Notes: generated by a model from the letters alone, not told the origin. 64,000 nt of DNA from Verrucomicrobiales bacterium (GCA_016795505.1 JAEUHH010000103.1:36321-100320); one strand, 5' to 3'. Shown: positions 43,892-52,378, counted from the stretch's first letter. A program made the numbers and translations.

Positions 43892-45331
43892 TCAGGGCAC
43901 CACGGGCGGCGGCGGCCACGCCGGGGTGGGCGCGGCGATTTTCCAATCCGGATCGTCGGCTTTTCCCCAAAAAACGCCGCCTCCGCTGGCGAGGGCCAGC
44001 CGCTGGAGCGCCATCGGGACCACGCCCAACTCGAACGGCACCCTGACGTAGAGCGGCACATTCGCCTCGCGGATGGCGGCGGCGATCAGCGGCAGATCCA
44101 CCTCGAAGCGCCCATATTCGCCCCCGCTGTAGCCGTTGGTGAAGAAATAGATCGCATCCACCTTCTCCTCGCGGACCATCCGGGCCATGCGGCGGGCGTA
44201 GTTGCCGGCCAGATCGGGGGCCGGCACGGCTTTGGGCAAATCGAGGTATTCCGTCGCATAGACCCGCTCCGGATGGGCCGGCGCGTGCTCCTGGAGATGC
44301 TCTCGCGTCTCCCGCACGATGGCGATCAAGTCGGCGAGGTAGAGCGAGTGAGGGTTCCGGCCCGGCTTGGGCAGGTTTCGCGCCCGCTCTAGATCAATTC
44401 CGACATAGCCGAAGCCGAACAGCACGCCGAGCCGTTGGGCGGGGATGCGCGACAGGTCCTCCTCGATCGATTCCCGCGCCCGAAGTCCCTCGAAGACGGC
44501 CTCATTGCGAGTTTCGATCGACTCGCGGTCCAGATGAGGCACCAGCACCGACTCCGCCAGCCAGCGGCGACCGGTGATGGCGGTCGGCCAGACATCATCC
44601 GTCAGGGCAAACACCAGCCCGCCGAGCCGCATAGACAGTTCCTGCTTCCAGCGATCGTCCATCGTGGCCGGCGACTCCTGGATGTTCAATTTCCGCAGGA
44701 GTTGGGGCACGGTGATCCGGTGGGGAAAGCCAAAATAGGTCAGCTCCTCCGGCGGCGGCACCTGCCAGGAGCGGATCACGACACCACGCCCGGCTTTGGC
44801 GAGGCGATACCAGTCAAAGGGCCGGCTCGCCAGCGCCAGCGGGTCCTGATCCGGTTCCGGCGGATGGCGTGCCCACTCCACCGCCATCTGGGCCTGCTCC
44901 TGCCAGATGTGCCGCAACAGCAGGGGACGCGAGGGTCGCTCGCCCCCGCCGGAGAGCAGGGACTCGACGGCGAAAAGGCCCTCGCCGCTCTGAAGTCCCC
45001 GCAACGCCGTGATCCAGTAGAGCCCCAGAGCGCCACGATCCTCCAGCAGCTCGCGGATCGGATAGAGCGCATTGCGCCGCGCCGGCAGGGAGAGGGAGCC
45101 TTCCCGCTCCAGCGAAGCGCCCGCGAACTCGATGACCGGCAGCGTCTGCTGACCGCGGCTGACGCGGGTGTTGTTGTTCCAGCGGATCTCCTTGCGAGCC
45201 TGGGCCACGAGAAAGCCCATCTCCGGAGACGTGTCGAGCAGCAGGCCGATCGGCGGCGCTTCCTGGCACCATCCGACACCCGTCGCTCCGAAGACGGCGG
45301 CCCAAGTGCAGGCAAGGCGGGAAAATCGCAT
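43892..45331 (-). CDS. Secreted vWA-like protein
   Basis: Exported protein of 479 residues from ATG 45331 (MRFSRLACTWAAVFGATGVG..., signal peptide ending GWCQ). The first mature segment PPIGLLLDTSPEMGFLVAQA resembles a von Willebrand A first strand with a D-x-S-type MIDAS, though the third MIDAS residue is not kept. The end, VDAIYFFTNGYSGGEYG and LIAAAIREANVPLYV, followed by LALASGGGVFWG, fits the last strands and helices of the same fold. Between them lies a large insertion. The fold call is inference. It diverges from the DUF3568 lipoprotein gene. Confidence 0.6.
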   Translation of the reverse strand: MRFSRLACTWAAVFGATGVGWCQEAPPIGLLLDTSPEMGFLVAQARKEIRWNNNTRVSRGQQTLPVIEFAGASLEREGSLSLPARRNALYPIRELLEDRGALGLYWITALRGLQSGEGLFAVESLLSGGGERPSRPLLLRHIWQEQAQMAVEWARHPPEPDQDPLALASRPFDWYRLAKAGRGVVIRSWQVPPPEELTYFGFPHRITVPQLLRKLNIQESPATMDDRWKQELSMRLGGLVFALTDDVWPTAITGRRWLAESVLVPHLDRESIETRNEAVFEGLRARESIEEDLSRIPAQRLGVLFGFGYVGIDLERARNLPKPGRNPHSLYLADLIAIVRETREHLQEHAPAHPERVYATEYLDLPKAVPAPDLAGNYARRMARMVREEKVDAIYFFTNGYSGGEYGRFEVDLPLIAAAIREANVPLYVRVPFELGVVPMALQRLALASGGGVFWGKADDPDWKIAAPTPAWPPPPVVP

Positions 45332-45561
45332 GGGAAAATGGCGCCCCATCGGGCATCGCAGAGGAAACGGCGGCTTTCCGGGAATTTCAACCCGCACTCG
45401 TCGGGCCCATCCGGCCGGTCCGGCTGACGAAAATGGAAATCTCGCCGCTCGCCCCCGCGCCGGGCTTGCGCCGGAGCCGGTTTTCGGGAATGGTTCGGAA
45501 TCGTAAACGATTTCCGTCTCCGGGAGGCGGCGATCGGTCCCATCTCGCCCCTCAATCAGTC

Positions 45562-45957
45562 ATGAAATCGCTGAAAGCTCCTCTGGCGGCCCTCTGTCTC
45601 GCTCTCACCGGCCTGTTTGGCCTTTCCGGCTGTGCCGTCCTCGTCATCGGTGCCGCAGTCGGCACGGCTGTCTATCTGGAGGGCGATCTGGAATCCCAAT
45701 TGGCCACCGACATCTACGGGGCGGTCAATGCGACCAATCTGGCTGCCGCCGATCTCAATCTCACCCCGGTCTCCCGCACCGGCGACGCCAATGAGGCGCT
45801 GCTCATCGCCACCGATCCCGAGGGGCGCAAGGTCTCGGTCAAGCTGAAGCCCTCCGGTGCCCGCGTGACCCAGGTCAGCATCCGCGTCGGCAGCGGCGGA
45901 AACGAAGGCGCCTCGCGCCGCATCCTCTCGGCGATCGAAAAGCGAGTGCGCAACTGA
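45562..45957 (+). CDS. DUF3568 lipoprotein
   Basis: Small lipoprotein of 131 residues. MKSLKAPLAALCLALTGLFG then LSGCAV gives a clear lipobox with Cys24 as the lipidated residue. VLVIGAAVGTAVYLEGDLES is the conserved DUF3568 hydrophobic segment that follows, then an alpha/beta domain ending RRILSAIEKRVRN. Related proteins occur widely, and their function is unknown. The gene converges on the GcvR-like gene with an intervening hairpin. Confidence 0.85.
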   Translation: MKSLKAPLAALCLALTGLFGLSGCAVLVIGAAVGTAVYLEGDLESQLATDIYGAVNATNLAAADLNLTPVSRTGDANEALLIATDPEGRKVSVKLKPSGARVTQVSIRVGSGGNEGASRRILSAIEKRVRN

Positions 45958-45981
45958 GCGGATCCGCCCGCTCTGGCTCAG
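45954..45981. terminator. Hairpin between convergent DUF3568 and GcvR-like genes
   Basis: CTGAGC (45954-45959) pairs with GCTCAG (45976-45981), with an inner GCGG/CCGC stem. It overlaps both stop codons. There is no T-run, so a Rho-independent role is uncertain. Confidence 0.3.
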
Positions 45982-46514
45982 ACCGGCCGCACCAGGCTGA
46001 TGTCGACCATCAAGTCCTGCGCGATCGCTTCCAGATCGCGACGCAGGCTGTCCAGATCAATGTCCGCGGGAGCGTGCAGGCTGACCTGGGCCTTGAACAG
46101 CGATTCGCCGGACCATGGAGCGCTTTCGCACTCCGTCGCCAATTCCTCGACATTCACCCCCCGCGCGGCCAGAGCGCGGGAAATCTCCCGGACGATGCCG
46201 GGCCGGTCCTGACCGACCAGATCCAGCTTCAGCCCCAGTCCGGTGGCGGCCGGCGATGCGGCACCGGCGACGGCGTCCTCGCGGGCGATGGCCACGACGA
46301 GTCCGTTGCCTGAGAGGGAGTCCAGCGCGCCTTTCAGCCCGTCCGCGGCATCGGCCGGGACGGTCACATGCAGGATGCCGGCAAACTGGCCCGCGAGATG
46401 GGCCATGCGGCTGCGGGTCCAGTTGCCGCCATGCTCGCTGACAGTCCGGGACAGCGTCTCGACCAGGCCGGGGCGGTCCGGGCCGATGACAGTGATGACG
46501 AGAGATGATGTCAT
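45978..46514 (-). CDS. Tandem ACT-domain protein, GcvR-like
   Basis: Cytoplasmic protein of 178 residues with two ACT domains: ITVIGPDRPGLVETLSRTVS at about 7-26 and LDLVGQDRPGIVREISRALA from about 97. GGNWTRSRMAHLAGQFAGIL matches the first ACT of the glycine-cleavage repressor GcvR. Proteins of this kind bind amino acids and regulate through protein partners rather than DNA. A stand-alone GcvH-like gene lies 3 kb away, which is suggestive but not proof. The stop is 21 bases from the convergent lipoprotein gene's stop. Confidence 0.85.
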   Translation of the reverse strand: MTSSLVITVIGPDRPGLVETLSRTVSEHGGNWTRSRMAHLAGQFAGILHVTVPADAADGLKGALDSLSGNGLVVAIAREDAVAGAASPAATGLGLKLDLVGQDRPGIVREISRALAARGVNVEELATECESAPWSGESLFKAQVSLHAPADIDLDSLRRDLEAIAQDLMVDISLVRPV

Positions 46515-46556
46515 GGTGGGAAAAAGGGTAGGGGAAACGTGAGCGGGTGGTTTGAC

Positions 46557-47156
46557 TCAAAAACTGGTCTCGATCTTCAGCGCGTTACCCAACAGGTCCA
46601 GATAGTCCTGCCGGGGCAGGTCGATGCACCCGAATTTCGACAAATGCTCCGTGGTCCACTGCGTGTCGAGCAGACCGTAGCCACGGCTGTTCAGCCGCCG
46701 GACCAGCGCGACGAGCGCGACCTTCGACGCGTCCGTCTCCCGGCTGAACATCGATTCGCCGAAGAAAGCCCCCGCGATCGACACGCCGTAGAGTCCGCCG
46801 ACGAGCCGCCCCTCGCGCCACGTCTCCACACTGTGGGCGTAGCCCAGCTCGTGGAGCTTTTCGTAGCTGGCCTGGATGCGGTCGCTGATCCAGGTCGAGT
46901 CGCGGTTGGCGCAGCCGGTGATCACCTCGTGGAAAGCGGTGTCGAAACGGATCTCGAAGCGCCCCTGTTTCACCGTTCGCTCCAGACTCTTCGGCACATG
47001 AAAGCCATCGAGCGGGATCACGCCGCGCGGATCGGGGGAAAACCAGCCGATTTCCCCGCGGTCATCCATTGCCATGGGAAACAGCCCGCTCCGGTAGGCG
47101 GCCAGCAGCAGGGCGGGGCGGATGATGCCCTCGGCAGTGAAGATCGATTCAGCCAT
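46557..47156 (-). CDS. aat: Leucyl/phenylalanyl-tRNA--protein transferase
   Basis: Enzyme of 199 residues that adds Leu or Phe to N-terminal Arg/Lys of proteins, marking them for ClpAP (N-end rule). Motifs: AYRSGLFPMAMDD, IGWFSPDPRGVIPLDGFHVP, WISDRIQASYEKLHELGYAH, SVETWREGRLVGGLYGV, GAFFGESMFSRETDASKVAL and LLDTQWTTEHLSKFG. The order and length are typical. It precedes the GcvR-like gene by 42 bases on the same strand. clpA/clpS are not in the window. Confidence 0.95.
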   Translation of the reverse strand: MAESIFTAEGIIRPALLLAAYRSGLFPMAMDDRGEIGWFSPDPRGVIPLDGFHVPKSLERTVKQGRFEIRFDTAFHEVITGCANRDSTWISDRIQASYEKLHELGYAHSVETWREGRLVGGLYGVSIAGAFFGESMFSRETDASKVALVALVRRLNSRGYGLLDTQWTTEHLSKFGCIDLPRQDYLDLLGNALKIETSF

Positions 47157-47222
47157 CGGGTGGACTCGGATTCACGATGGTATCGGTTTCCCGGCTCCCG
47201 GCAACTGCGAATCCGCCCCCGA

Positions 47223-48305
47223 TCAGGCCGCCTCGGCCGGTCGGCCGAAAAAGCGCCTCGACCAAAAGAGAAAAGCCAGCGTCGGCCCCAGATAGAGCAC
47301 CACGCTGGTCCACATCACGCCGGGCGACAGAAAAGTCTCCAGACTTTTCATCGACTGCTCGATCATGACCTCGTCGAAGCCCATCGAGGCATAGACCTCC
47401 CGCCACAGATCCAGATCCTGCGAAGAGACGACCCACGACGCCCCGAATGTGATCACCACCACCAGCGCCCCCGCCCAGGCCGCCGGATGGCAGCGGTAGG
47501 CGCCCCAGGCGATGGCAGCCAGCACCACAAAGGCGCCGCCGATGAAAAGATGGCTCACCGGAGGCCCCACCATCTTTCCAAACAGCGGAAAAGTCGGCAT
47601 CATCACCATCGTGGGCGCACACAGCGCCATGAAAGCCGCCGCCAGTGCGATCCCGAGCACCGGCGCCGGACAGCGATCCGTCCACCGCGGCTTCGGGTCG
47701 CAGAAATCCAGCGTCACCTTCACATCCCGGTGCCAGTTGAGCCACAGAACCACCGCCGGGAGGATCACCCCAAAAATGAAGGTCGAAGCGAGAGTGATCA
47801 CCATCATGATCCCGAAAAACGCCTCCGGCCCGGGCATTCCGGCCGGGGAGCCGGCACCACCACCCGCGGCGGCCGCTTTTTCGAACTCCTCGGCCATCAT
47901 TTTCCGCATGTTGGCGGAGGTGAGGAGGTTCATCACCAGCGTGTTCAGCCCCGACAACAGCCACACCACCGCGATGAACAGCGACAGGGGGCGCGACCAG
48001 CGCTTCAGGAACATCGACCCGCCACCCGTGGCCAACAGCACCACCGAGAGCACGCCAAAGACCACTCCGGCCAGGACCATGAACTTCGACAGCGACGCCA
48101 TCGATGCCGGAGTAGGCATGCCCGGTCCGGCTGGCGGCGGCGACGCACTCATGGCCGATCCCATCAGCGTCGGCATCATGACGAGATAGAGGACCGACAG
48201 CAGCCCGAAGCCAAGGCCGAACAACACCAAAATGATTCCCGAGGCCATCAATTGCCCCCGGCGCGGACGGTGGCCTTCGGGGAAGTCGAAAAAGGGCGTA
48301 GTCAT
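47223..48305 (-). CDS. Multi-spanning membrane protein of unknown function
   Basis: Protein of 360 residues with about eight hydrophobic segments (for example GIILVLFGLGFGLLSVLYLV, FMVLAGVVFGVLSVVLLATG, FGIMMVITLASTFIFGVILP, LGIALAAAFMALCAPTMVMM, VVVITFGASWVV and VMWTSVVLYLGPTLAFLF). A cytoplasmic or periplasmic loop after the second helix pair is rich in Met, Pro and Gly. No transporter signature or charged motif within helices was recognised. It is 66 bases upstream of aat on the same strand. Confidence 0.75.
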   Translation of the reverse strand: MTTPFFDFPEGHRPRRGQLMASGIILVLFGLGFGLLSVLYLVMMPTLMGSAMSASPPPAGPGMPTPASMASLSKFMVLAGVVFGVLSVVLLATGGGSMFLKRWSRPLSLFIAVVWLLSGLNTLVMNLLTSANMRKMMAEEFEKAAAAGGGAGSPAGMPGPEAFFGIMMVITLASTFIFGVILPAVVLWLNWHRDVKVTLDFCDPKPRWTDRCPAPVLGIALAAAFMALCAPTMVMMPTFPLFGKMVGPPVSHLFIGGAFVVLAAIAWGAYRCHPAAWAGALVVVITFGASWVVSSQDLDLWREVYASMGFDEVMIEQSMKSLETFLSPGVMWTSVVLYLGPTLAFLFWSRRFFGRPAEAA

Positions 48306-48398
48306 GACGAAGCCGGTGATATCGGATTCCGGCGGAAATGGAAACCCTTATTTTGCCCCTGGACCGCGGAAAAGCCCCCAGTCTGCCCGCGCTTGCGA

Positions 48399-48470
48399 TT
48401 CCGATGCAACAGGGTCGCATCGCCGATCAGACCCTCTTGCATCGGCGAGGCAACCGGGTCTGATCGGAAA
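48399..48470. repeat. 22-bp-phased repeat element, locus E (three units)
   Basis: Units GATGCAACAGGGTCGCATC at 48403, GATCAGACCCTCTTGCATC at 48425 and GAGGCAACCGGGTCTGATC at 48447, all 22 bp apart. Bounded by ATTCC and GGAAATCGCGCC, the latter shared with locus D. It stands upstream of the membrane protein gene, next to the hairpin array that begins at 48499. Confidence 0.88.
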
Positions 48471-48498
48471 TCGCGCCAATCGAAAGGCCGGAAGCCGA

Positions 48499-48771
48499 AA
48501 AGCGCGTCGTGCAAAGGGCCGACAAGTGCTCGATAAGCGCTTCGTACGGCGTGCAGAGGGGCGATTGAGTTTCGATCGGCCCTCTGCACGTCATGCAGAG
48601 GGGCGTTTGGGTTTCAATCAGCCCTCTGCGCGTCATGCAGAGGGGCGTTTGGGTTTCAGCGGCCCTCTGCGCGTCATGCAGAGGGGCGATTGGACTTCAG
48701 ACGGCCCTTTGCACGCCGTACAAAGCGCTTATCGAGCACTTGTCGTCCCCTCTGCGCGTCGTGCAGAGGGG
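48499..48771. repeat. Array of ~42-bp hairpin units inside a ~60-bp inverted repeat
   Basis: Hairpins of the form CCCTCTGCACG...CGTCATGCAGAGGG occur at 48580-48602, 48622-48644, 48663-48685, 48705-48726 (degenerate, CCCTTTGCAC type) and 48747-48771, steps of 41-43 bases. The intervening segments are related to each other (GCGTTTGGGTTTCA type). The outer arms form a long inverted repeat: GACAAGTGCTCGATAAGCGC (48521-48540) and its complement GCGCTTATCGAGCACTTGTC (48725-48744), extending both ways. No protein gene overlaps. Not a CRISPR: the linkers are not unique. A mobile or structured-RNA element is possible. Confidence 0.85.
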
Positions 48772-48810
48772 TATTCCGGGCGATTTCACCGGATGGCAAG
48801 ACCGTGCCGA

Positions 48811-49365
48811 TCAGGGGATCGCGATCTGCATGGGGTGCCGCTCGACGGGGGCATTGCAGGTTTCGGCGCTGCAGGACATGAAGGTGATCTCGGCCGTCAC
48901 AGTGGCACCGGCGGGAGCCCGGACGAGACGGTAGAGCGTCACCGGTCCCTCGGGATACACGGGCAGGACCTGGTCAAATTGCTTCAGATCATGCGGTTCG
49001 CGGTCACTCAGCACCGTGCCGGTCTGGGACGCACCCTCCAGCACTTCCAGTCGGGTGGGGCGGCCGGTGCCGTCGATGCCCTCCATCGGCATGTCTTTGC
49101 TGTAGAGGTGAAAGCCGGCCTCGGCGGGGACGTAGGCGCCGCGCAGCACGGCCCACTCGGCATCGAGCCGGGCGGCGGAGAGGGCGAATCGCACGCCGGC
49201 GGACTCCTCAAACTGCTCGACGGGCGGGCCGTAGGTGAGTTTGGCCACCTGCTCGAGGGTGACGGGCGGTTCCGGCACGGGGGAGCCTCCGCAGCCGGTG
49301 AGGATCAACAGGGCGGCCGCGGCGGGGAGAAACCGGCGCAAATCGGGGAATGGGGTGAATCGCAT
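48811..49365 (-). CDS. Lipoprotein with DsbD-alpha-like C-terminus
   Basis: Lipoprotein of 184 residues from ATG 49365 (MRFTPFPDLRRFLPAAAALL..., lipobox LTGCGG). The C-terminal half, with FHLYSKDMPMEGIDGTGRPT and ATVTAEITFMSCSAETCNAP, resembles the immunoglobulin-like N-terminal (alpha) domain of DsbD, where a C-x4-C pair relays disulphides in the periplasm. The two cysteines in SCSAETCNA fit that reading. A stand-alone alpha domain without the membrane part is unusual but known. Function is inferred. It diverges from the GcvH-like gene. Confidence 0.65.
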   Translation of the reverse strand: MRFTPFPDLRRFLPAAAALLILTGCGGSPVPEPPVTLEQVAKLTYGPPVEQFEESAGVRFALSAARLDAEWAVLRGAYVPAEAGFHLYSKDMPMEGIDGTGRPTRLEVLEGASQTGTVLSDREPHDLKQFDQVLPVYPEGPVTLYRLVRAPAGATVTAEITFMSCSAETCNAPVERHPMQIAIP

Positions 49366-49462
49366 GGATGTAGGGTTGCGCGGATGGCCCGGTGGCGCAA
49401 GTTTCCGCGCGCTGCCGCCCTCCGCTTTTCGCGTGTCGGCACGGCTCTCTGCCTCTTTTCTC

Positions 49463-49921
49463 ATGGAATTCCTCCGCTACAAGCACGCCCGTTTCTCCGC
49501 CCGGTTCCCGGCCGCGTTCCGCTATTCGCGCAGCCATTTCTGGATGGCGGAGGATGCGACGGAGCCGGGTCTCTGGCGGGTGGGTTTCACCAAATTCGCC
49601 ACCCGGATGCTCGGGGAACTGGTGGAGGCGCAGTATGAGGTGAAGCCGGGCGACGCGGTCGAGCCGGGCCAGACGATCGGCTACGTGGAGGGCTTCAAGG
49701 CCGCCAGCGATCTCTACTGCGTGATGCGCGGGGCTTTCGCAGGGGGAAATCCGCTCCTCGATGTGGATGCCTGCGTGGTGCGGTCGTCGCCCTACGAGGA
49801 TGGCTGGCTCTACGCGGTGCGCGGGGAGCCGGAAGAGGAGAGCGTCGACGCGGCCGGGTATATCGACCACCTCGACGCTCTGATCGAGAAGATGCAGCAG
49901 GACCCGAAATACGCCGAGTGA
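49463..49921 (+). CDS. GcvH-like lipoyl-carrier protein
   Basis: Biotinyl/lipoyl-fold protein of 152 residues from ATG 49463 (MEFLRYKHARFSARFPAAFR). WRVGFTKFATRMLGELVEAQ, then VKPGDAVEPGQTIGYVEGFK and AASDLYCVMRGAFAGGNPLL, follow glycine cleavage H protein closely. Lys79 in EGFKAASD is the predicted lipoylation site. GcvH normally carries ESVKA before the lysine and APVSG after it; here they read EGFKA and CVMRG, so this may be a paralogue with another partner, as in lipoate scavenging or relay systems. No gcvT or gcvP is in the window. Confidence 0.8.
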   Translation: MEFLRYKHARFSARFPAAFRYSRSHFWMAEDATEPGLWRVGFTKFATRMLGELVEAQYEVKPGDAVEPGQTIGYVEGFKAASDLYCVMRGAFAGGNPLLDVDACVVRSSPYEDGWLYAVRGEPEEESVDAAGYIDHLDALIEKMQQDPKYAE

Positions 49922-49964
49922 CCCGCAGGGGCCACCCGGCGCTGGATTCGGTCGGGAGAGGGGG

Positions 49965-51128
49965 TCAGATGGCGGGGAATTTCACCCACTTGTCCTGCGA
50001 GGCGGAGCTTTTCACCGTGGTCTCGATGAAGGCCATGCCCGCGACGCCGTCGTCGACGGAGGGGAAGTCGTAGCCGCCCTCGGGCGCGGGCTTGCCGTCG
50101 ATCTGATCGGCGATGGCACCGGCTGCGGCGACGTAGATGTTGGCGAAGGCTTCGATGAACCCCTCGGGATGGGCGAAGGGCGTCCGGGAATTCGCCGCCG
50201 CCTCGGGACCGACGTAGGCATTGCCGCGGCGGTAAATCTGGCGCGGGGCGTTGGCAAACTTCACGATCAGGTCGTTCGGCTCTTCCTGGTGCCACTCGAT
50301 CGAGGCCTTGGTGCCATACACGCGGATGCTGAGGGCATTCTCGTCGCCATTGGAAATCTGCGAGGCGTAGATGATGCCTTTGGCGCCGCCTTTGAAACGC
50401 ACCAGGTTGTTGCCGTCGTCGTCGAGTTCGCGACCGGGGATGAAGGCGGTCAGCTCGGAACAGATTTCGTCGACTTCCAGCCCGGTGATGTAGCGGACGA
50501 GATTGTGGGCGTGGGTGCCGATGTCGCCCATGCAGTTGGACACGCCGGCGATCTTGGGATCGGAGCGCCAGTTGTTGATCTTGCCCTGGCCATCGCCCTC
50601 GACATCGCCGACGGCATAGCCCTGCGGGTATTCGGCGACGACTTTGAGGATGCGGCCCAGTTCGCCGGCGCGCACCATGCGGCGGGCTTCCTTGACCATG
50701 GGGTAGCCGGTGTAGTTGTGGGTCAGGGCGAAGACTTTGCCACTCTGGTTCACCAGATCCCGCAGTTCGTAGGCCTGCTCCAGATTGAAAGTCATCGGCT
50801 TGTCGCAAACGACGTGGAACCCGGCTTCGATGAAGGTCTTTGCCACGGCGAAGTGGAGGTGGTTTTGCACCACGATGGAGACGAAATCGATGCGCTGATC
50901 GGCGGGCAGGGCGGCTTCCTTCTCAGCCATCTCCTGATAGCTGCCGTAGACGCGCGCCGGATCGAGAAACAGATCCTGACCGGAGAGCCGGGATTTCTCG
51001 GGATCGGAGGAAAAGGCGCCGGCGACGAGTTCGATCTTGCCGTCGAGGTTCGCGGCCATGCGGTGCACCGCGCCAATGAAGGCGCCGCGCCCGCCACCGA
51101 CCATGCCCATGCGGAGTTTGCGATTCAT
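49965..51128 (-). CDS. Gfo/Idh/MocA family oxidoreductase
   Basis: NAD(P)-dependent oxidoreductase of 387 residues, probably acting on sugars or inositols. The Rossmann GMVGGGRGAFIGAVHRMAAN is at the N-terminus. VVQNHLHFAVAKTFIEAGFH and VVCDKPMTFNLEQAYELRDL include the CDKP (EKP-type) lysine, and SNCMGDIGTHAHNLVRYITG the GDIGxHxxxL motif with the catalytic His. The end VDDGVAGMAFIETTVKSSAS is typical of the COG0673 proteins enlarged in PVC genomes. A second member follows upstream at 51299 on the same strand. Confidence 0.92.
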   Translation of the reverse strand: MNRKLRMGMVGGGRGAFIGAVHRMAANLDGKIELVAGAFSSDPEKSRLSGQDLFLDPARVYGSYQEMAEKEAALPADQRIDFVSIVVQNHLHFAVAKTFIEAGFHVVCDKPMTFNLEQAYELRDLVNQSGKVFALTHNYTGYPMVKEARRMVRAGELGRILKVVAEYPQGYAVGDVEGDGQGKINNWRSDPKIAGVSNCMGDIGTHAHNLVRYITGLEVDEICSELTAFIPGRELDDDGNNLVRFKGGAKGIIYASQISNGDENALSIRVYGTKASIEWHQEEPNDLIVKFANAPRQIYRRGNAYVGPEAAANSRTPFAHPEGFIEAFANIYVAAAGAIADQIDGKPAPEGGYDFPSVDDGVAGMAFIETTVKSSASQDKWVKFPAI

Positions 51129-51182
51129 AGTGGTATTCGGGGATGTTTGAAGTTGGCTTTTGGTAATCTGCGAGGAGGAGTC

Positions 51183-51300
51183 AGTGAAAAGTAATTAGTG
51201 AAAAGTAATTAGTGAAAAGTCGAAGTAAGCTTTCTGTTCTGTTAGTGAGATCTGTCACTCTCGATTCTTCACTTTCACTTTTTACTTTTTACTTTTTACT
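51183..51300. repeat. Tandem AGTGAAAAGTAATT repeats with inverted ACTTTTT-type partner
   Basis: A 14-base unit AGTGAAAAGTAATT is repeated 2.7 times at 51183-51220. From about 51270 the opposite-sense ACTTTTT heptamer is repeated three times to 51300. The two blocks can pair over most of their length. The right block abuts and supplies part of the TAG stop of the oxidoreductase gene ending at 51299. AT-rich islands of this AGTGAAAAGT type recur as degenerate traces, for example at 31140-31157. Confidence 0.75.
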
Positions 51301-52378
51301 AACAAGCCACCGGCTGGCCCGAGCGAGCCGACTCATAGATGGCGTCGATGATCTTCATCAGGGACAGCGCCTGATCGGGCGTATTGAGGGGGGCTTCGGT
51401 GCCCTCGATGGCGCGGATGAAGTTGGTGGCGCTGCGGATGCGGCCCATGTCTTCGCAGGCTTCGGTGATGATGCTGCGGTTCACGGAATTGCCGTTTTCC
51501 TGCACATAGAGTTCGCAGGCGTCGATCGCGGTCTCATCGAGTCCGTCGCGGCCGAAGAGGCGCTCCACCTTGCCGCCGGCTCCGGTGCCCTGGAAGACGA
51601 CGGAGACTTCCTCGCGCTTCACCATTTCGGCCCAGCTCACCTGAAGGGAGAGCACCTGGCCGGTTTTGAAAGTCACGAAGCCGTGGGCAGCCGCCTCGAC
51701 GTCGGTGACGCCGTCCTTCACGTCGGGAATGCCCCAGGGGCCCTTGAAGTTTTTGTCGTCGATGAAATTCGAAAACGTCTGGCCGAGAACGTGAGCCGGC
51801 TCGGGGTAACCCATGAAGTAGAGCGCCAGATCGATCATGTGCAGCAGGTCGATCAGCGGGCCGCCGCCGGCGAGGGCCTTGGTGGTGAACCAGCCGCCGA
51901 AGCCCGGGATGCCAGTGCGGCGGATCCATTTGGCCTGGGCGGAATTGATCGTACCCACCGTGCCGCCGTCGATGTAGGCCTTCATGGCATAGGATTCGGG
52001 CCGGGCGCGGTTGTTGAAGTTGAACATGAGCCGTTTTCCGGACTGGTTGGCCGCGGCGATCATCTCCTCGACCTCACCGGCATTGATGGCCGGGGGCTTT
52101 TCGCAAAAAACATGCTTGCCGGCTTTCAGCGCCTGGATGGCGAGCGGGGCATGGAACTTGTTCGGCACGATGATCGTGACGGCATCGATGTTCGGGTCGG
52201 CCAGCAGGGCATCGACGCTGCCGTGGACCTGGGCGATGACCTGGGCTTCCGCGACCCGCTGGGCGGCCGCCTGATTGACATCCGCGATCGCCGCGATTTC
52301 CGCGCCGGCGGCTTTGAAACCTGCCAGGTGATAGCGGACCATGCCGCCCGCGCCAATGACTCCTACCTTCGTTGCCAT
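51299..52378 (-). CDS. Gfo/Idh/MocA family oxidoreductase (second copy)
   Basis: Oxidoreductase of 359 residues from ATG 52378 (MATKVGVIGAGGMVRYHLAG, the Rossmann motif). VPNKFHAPLAIQALKAGKHV then FCEKPPAINAGEVEEMIAAA holds the EKP lysine, and GGPLIDLLHMIDLALYFMGY the DxxxHxxDL pattern. The C-terminal substrate domain has GDLEVEAAAHGF-like and SATNFIRAIEGTEAPLNTPD segments. Only moderately related to the neighbour at 49965; the two may use different substrates. The stop codon TAG is formed at the edge of an AT-rich tandem repeat. Confidence 0.92.
   Translation of the reverse strand: MATKVGVIGAGGMVRYHLAGFKAAGAEIAAIADVNQAAAQRVAEAQVIAQVHGSVDALLADPNIDAVTIIVPNKFHAPLAIQALKAGKHVFCEKPPAINAGEVEEMIAAANQSGKRLMFNFNNRARPESYAMKAYIDGGTVGTINSAQAKWIRRTGIPGFGGWFTTKALAGGGPLIDLLHMIDLALYFMGYPEPAHVLGQTFSNFIDDKNFKGPWGIPDVKDGVTDVEAAAHGFVTFKTGQVLSLQVSWAEMVKREEVSVVFQGTGAGGKVERLFGRDGLDETAIDACELYVQENGNSVNRSIITEACEDMGRIRSATNFIRAIEGTEAPLNTPDQALSLMKIIDAIYESARSGQPVAC

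Noticed and set aside
46539..48536. Long plus-strand frame (665 codons) opposite aat and the membrane protein gene
   Set aside because: Histidine/arginine-rich antisense shadow; aat on the other strand is unequivocal.
48499..48771. CRISPR array
   Set aside because: Repeats are self-complementary and the linkers resemble each other instead of being unique spacers; the outer arms form an inverted repeat and no cas gene is present.
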